Source of the DNA: Hydrogenophaga sp.
GTDB taxonomy: Bacteria; Pseudomonadota; Gammaproteobacteria; Burkholderiales; Burkholderiaceae_C
NCBI GenBank assembly: GCA_025458415.1
Contig: JALOSN010000048.1
Location: 1-7,174, forward strand
Direction: 5' to 3'
DNA: 7,174 nucleotides
Positions 5,906 to 7,174 of this stretch are shown one piece after another. The notes under the pieces were generated by a model. It ran no database searches and was not told where the DNA came from. It saw only the letters and a program-made list of their open reading frames with translations. The number at the start of each line of letters is the position of its first letter. Position 1 is the first letter of the stretch. The position numbers and the translations under genes were made by a program.

Positions 5906-6823
5906 ATGCAGCGTCACATCACCCTCAAGCAGTTTCGTTACTTCCTGGCGGTGTCCGAAACGGCTTCGGTGGCCTCGGCTGCTCGCATGATCAACATCGC
6001 GCAGTCCGCCGTGACGAAGAGCGTCCAGGAACTGGAGGATGCCCTGGGGGTGAAGCTCTTCGAGCGCACCACCCGGGGGATGGTGCTGACCCAGGATGGG
6101 CATCGCTTCCAGGCCAGCGCACGCAAGGTCATTGCCGCTGTGGCGGAAGCGGGGCAGCTCGGCCGTGGCAAACCAGAGGCCCTCTCGGGCAGCCTGACCA
6201 TCGGTGTGACCAGTCTGGTGGCCGGCTACTACCTGGCCGACCTGTTTGCGCGCTTCCAGCGTTCCCACCCCTCGGTCACGATCTCGGTGGTGGAGGATGC
6301 GCCGCAGTTCCTCGAACACCTGCTGATCAACGGCGAGGTGGATCTGGCCATCATGGTGTCCAATGCCCTGGGTGATCCGCAGGCTCTGGAGGTGGAGGCC
6401 TTGACGCGTTCACCCAACCGGGTCTGGATGGCCTCGGGCCACGAGCTGGCCGGCAAGACCGAACTCACCCTGAAGGAGTGTGCCGCCTTTCCCCAGGTGC
6501 TGCTCGAAGCCGATCGTGTGGACAGTGTGCTCAATGCGCTGTGGAGCCGCCATGGTCTGCATCCGCCCGTCCTCATGCGCAGCAGCTCGCTGGAGGCCGT
6601 GCGTTCCCTGGTCGGCATTGGTGCCGGCATCGCCCTGCTGCCGGACTTCCTCTACCGCCCCTGGACCCTGGACGCCGATCACGTGGAGGCGCGCAGCCTC
6701 CGGGACGCCACTCCCACCATCGACGTGGGGCTGGTCTGGCGTCGCGGCTCGCGCAGCCGGCCGGTGGTGACCGAGTTCATCGAGCTGGCGCGCGAGCAGT
6801 CGCGCAGTCACCGCGGGCGTTGA
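5906..6823 (+). CDS. LysR-family transcriptional regulator
   Basis: DNA-binding regulator of 305 residues, the standard LysR size. The N-terminal winged helix-turn-helix spans about 5-65, with LKQFRYFLAV, ASAARMINIAQSAVTKSVQELE as the helix-turn-helix and LGVKLFERTTRGMVLTQDG as the wing. The effector domain follows a linker and begins at GSLTIGV (95-101). GIGAGIALLPDF (237-248) is the usual C-terminal motif. The frame is open for more than 500 bases upstream, but that part runs antisense through the ydcS-like gene. The ATG at 5906 gives a normal family N-terminus. No clear Shine-Dalgarno is seen, and a TTG four codons upstream (5894) is an alternative. Its divergent position and the LysR box suggest that it controls the transporter-patD operon. 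In E. coli the equivalent neighbour is YdcR, a MocR-type protein, so the regulator type differs. The effector is unknown; a polyamine-related metabolite is a guess. Confidence 0.93.
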   Translation: MQRHITLKQFRYFLAVSETASVASAARMINIAQSAVTKSVQELEDALGVKLFERTTRGMVLTQDGHRFQASARKVIAAVAEAGQLGRGKPEALSGSLTIGVTSLVAGYYLADLFARFQRSHPSVTISVVEDAPQFLEHLLINGEVDLAIMVSNALGDPQALEVEALTRSPNRVWMASGHELAGKTELTLKECAAFPQVLLEADRVDSVLNALWSRHGLHPPVLMRSSSLEAVRSLVGIGAGIALLPDFLYRPWTLDADHVEARSLRDATPTIDVGLVWRRGSRSRPVVTEFIELAREQSRSHRGR

Positions 6824-6920
6824 TCCACCGCGACTGCCTGCGCGCCCACGTCGCACGTGCCGGGGGGTTCTTGCAAGGGGGTTCCCATGCTCGGTGGGCT
6901 GGCGGCGGTGCCGTTTCCGG

Positions 6921-6926
6921 GATAAT
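6921..6926 (+). promoter_or_regulatory. Probable -10 element of the alaS promoter
   Basis: GATAAT matches the sigma-70 consensus TATAAT at five of six positions and lies in a local AT-rich dip, giving a leader of about 65-70 bases before the alaS ATG. No good -35 box is found at 16-18 bases upstream (the sequence there is GCTGGC), so the promoter is only tentative. Confidence 0.4.
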
Positions 6927-6957
6927 CCAGGGCTTCCGATCACCCTGTAGCGCGTCT

Positions 6958-6979
6958 GGGTCCTTTCTGAAGAAGACCC
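6958..6979 (+). promoter_or_regulatory. Hairpin in the alaS 5' leader
   Basis: GGGTC (6958-6962) pairs with GACCC (6975-6979). The stem continues, after one mismatch, with TTT against AGA (one G-T pair), closing on a CTGA loop. It lies between the putative -10 and the start codon, 21 bases before the ATG. It might affect alaS expression or mRNA stability, but a short stem like this can arise by chance. Confidence 0.3.
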
Positions 6980-7000
6980 GGTGCCGCCAGCCCGCACACC

Positions 7001-7174
7001 ATGAGCCAAGTTGCCACCTCCGTCGCTGACATCCGCAAGACCTTCCTGGACTTCTTCGCTGCCAAGGGCCACACCGTGGTGGCGTCCAGCCCGCTGGTGC
7101 CGGGCAACGACCCCACGCTGATGTTCACCAACTCGGGCATGGTCCAGTTCAAGGACGTGTTCCTGGGCACCGAC
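7001..7174 (+). CDS. alaS: Alanyl-tRNA synthetase, N-terminal 58 codons (cut by the window edge)
   Basis: AlaRS attaches alanine to tRNA-Ala in the cytoplasm. Only the first 58 of about 870-880 residues are present. They show the class II catalytic-domain start of the family: IRKTFLDFFAAKGHTVV (11-27), SSPLVPGNDPTL (29-40) and FTNSGMVQFKDVFLG (42-56), which contain motif 1 and the start of the aminoacylation site. The ATG at 7001 gives the expected short leader before the conserved IR..FL.FF segment. There is no obvious Shine-Dalgarno within 15 bases upstream. The gene is independent of the transporter operon and is a housekeeping marker of the chromosomal context. Identity is certain despite truncation by the window. 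Confidence 0.96.
   Translation, partial: MSQVATSVADIRKTFLDFFAAKGHTVVASSPLVPGNDPTLMFTNSGMVQFKDVFLGTD

Larger units (their letters stand above)
6824..7000 (+). other. Intergenic region between the LysR-type gene and alaS
   Basis: These 177 bp hold no gene I can support. No clear intrinsic terminator follows the regulator's stop. The palindrome GCACGTGC (6853-6860) and a direct repeat of GGGGGTTC (6863-6870 region and about 12 bases later) are visible, without an evident role. The right half contains the probable alaS promoter and leader hairpin listed separately. Confidence 0.5.

Overview
This window comes from a GC-rich bacterium, most likely a betaproteobacterium of the order Burkholderiales (Comamonadaceae-like). 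The reasons are the high GC of the genes, the GC-rich third codon positions and the style of the alaS N-terminus. The genus cannot be resolved from the sequence alone.

Layout, left to right. Positions 1 to about 335 are a non-coding stretch of roughly 46% GC by hand count, clearly poorer in GC than the rest. It replaces the 3' end of an aldehyde dehydrogenase gene. A five-gene operon then runs on the minus strand from about 5715 down to 297: a periplasmic binding protein (ydcS-like), an ABC ATPase (ydcT-like), two inner-membrane permeases (ydcU- and ydcV-like) and a gamma-aminobutyraldehyde dehydrogenase (patD/ydcW-like). This is the gene order of the Escherichia coli ydcSTUV-patD operon. Divergent from it is a LysR-type regulator (5906-6823, plus strand), which shares a 190-bp intergenic region with the operon. 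That region carries a textbook ATC-N9-GAT LysR box and a separate perfect 12-bp palindrome. At the right edge the first 58 codons of alaS begin at 7001, behind a plausible -10 element.

How the genes work together. The binding protein should capture a putrescine-like or related cationic substrate in the periplasm. YdcU and YdcV form the channel and YdcT powers it. PatD would oxidise gamma-aminobutyraldehyde to GABA. The LysR regulator probably controls the divergent operon. A 9-bp hairpin between the binding-protein and ATPase genes probably sets more binding protein than transporter.

The main oddity is that patD is cut off. After residue 440 the conserved C-terminal ~44 residues of the family are replaced by 12 unrelated residues encoded by the low-GC flank. 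The transporter looks intact but the catabolic enzyme is probably dead or unstable. I see no convincing novel defence system, CRISPR array or RNA gene here.
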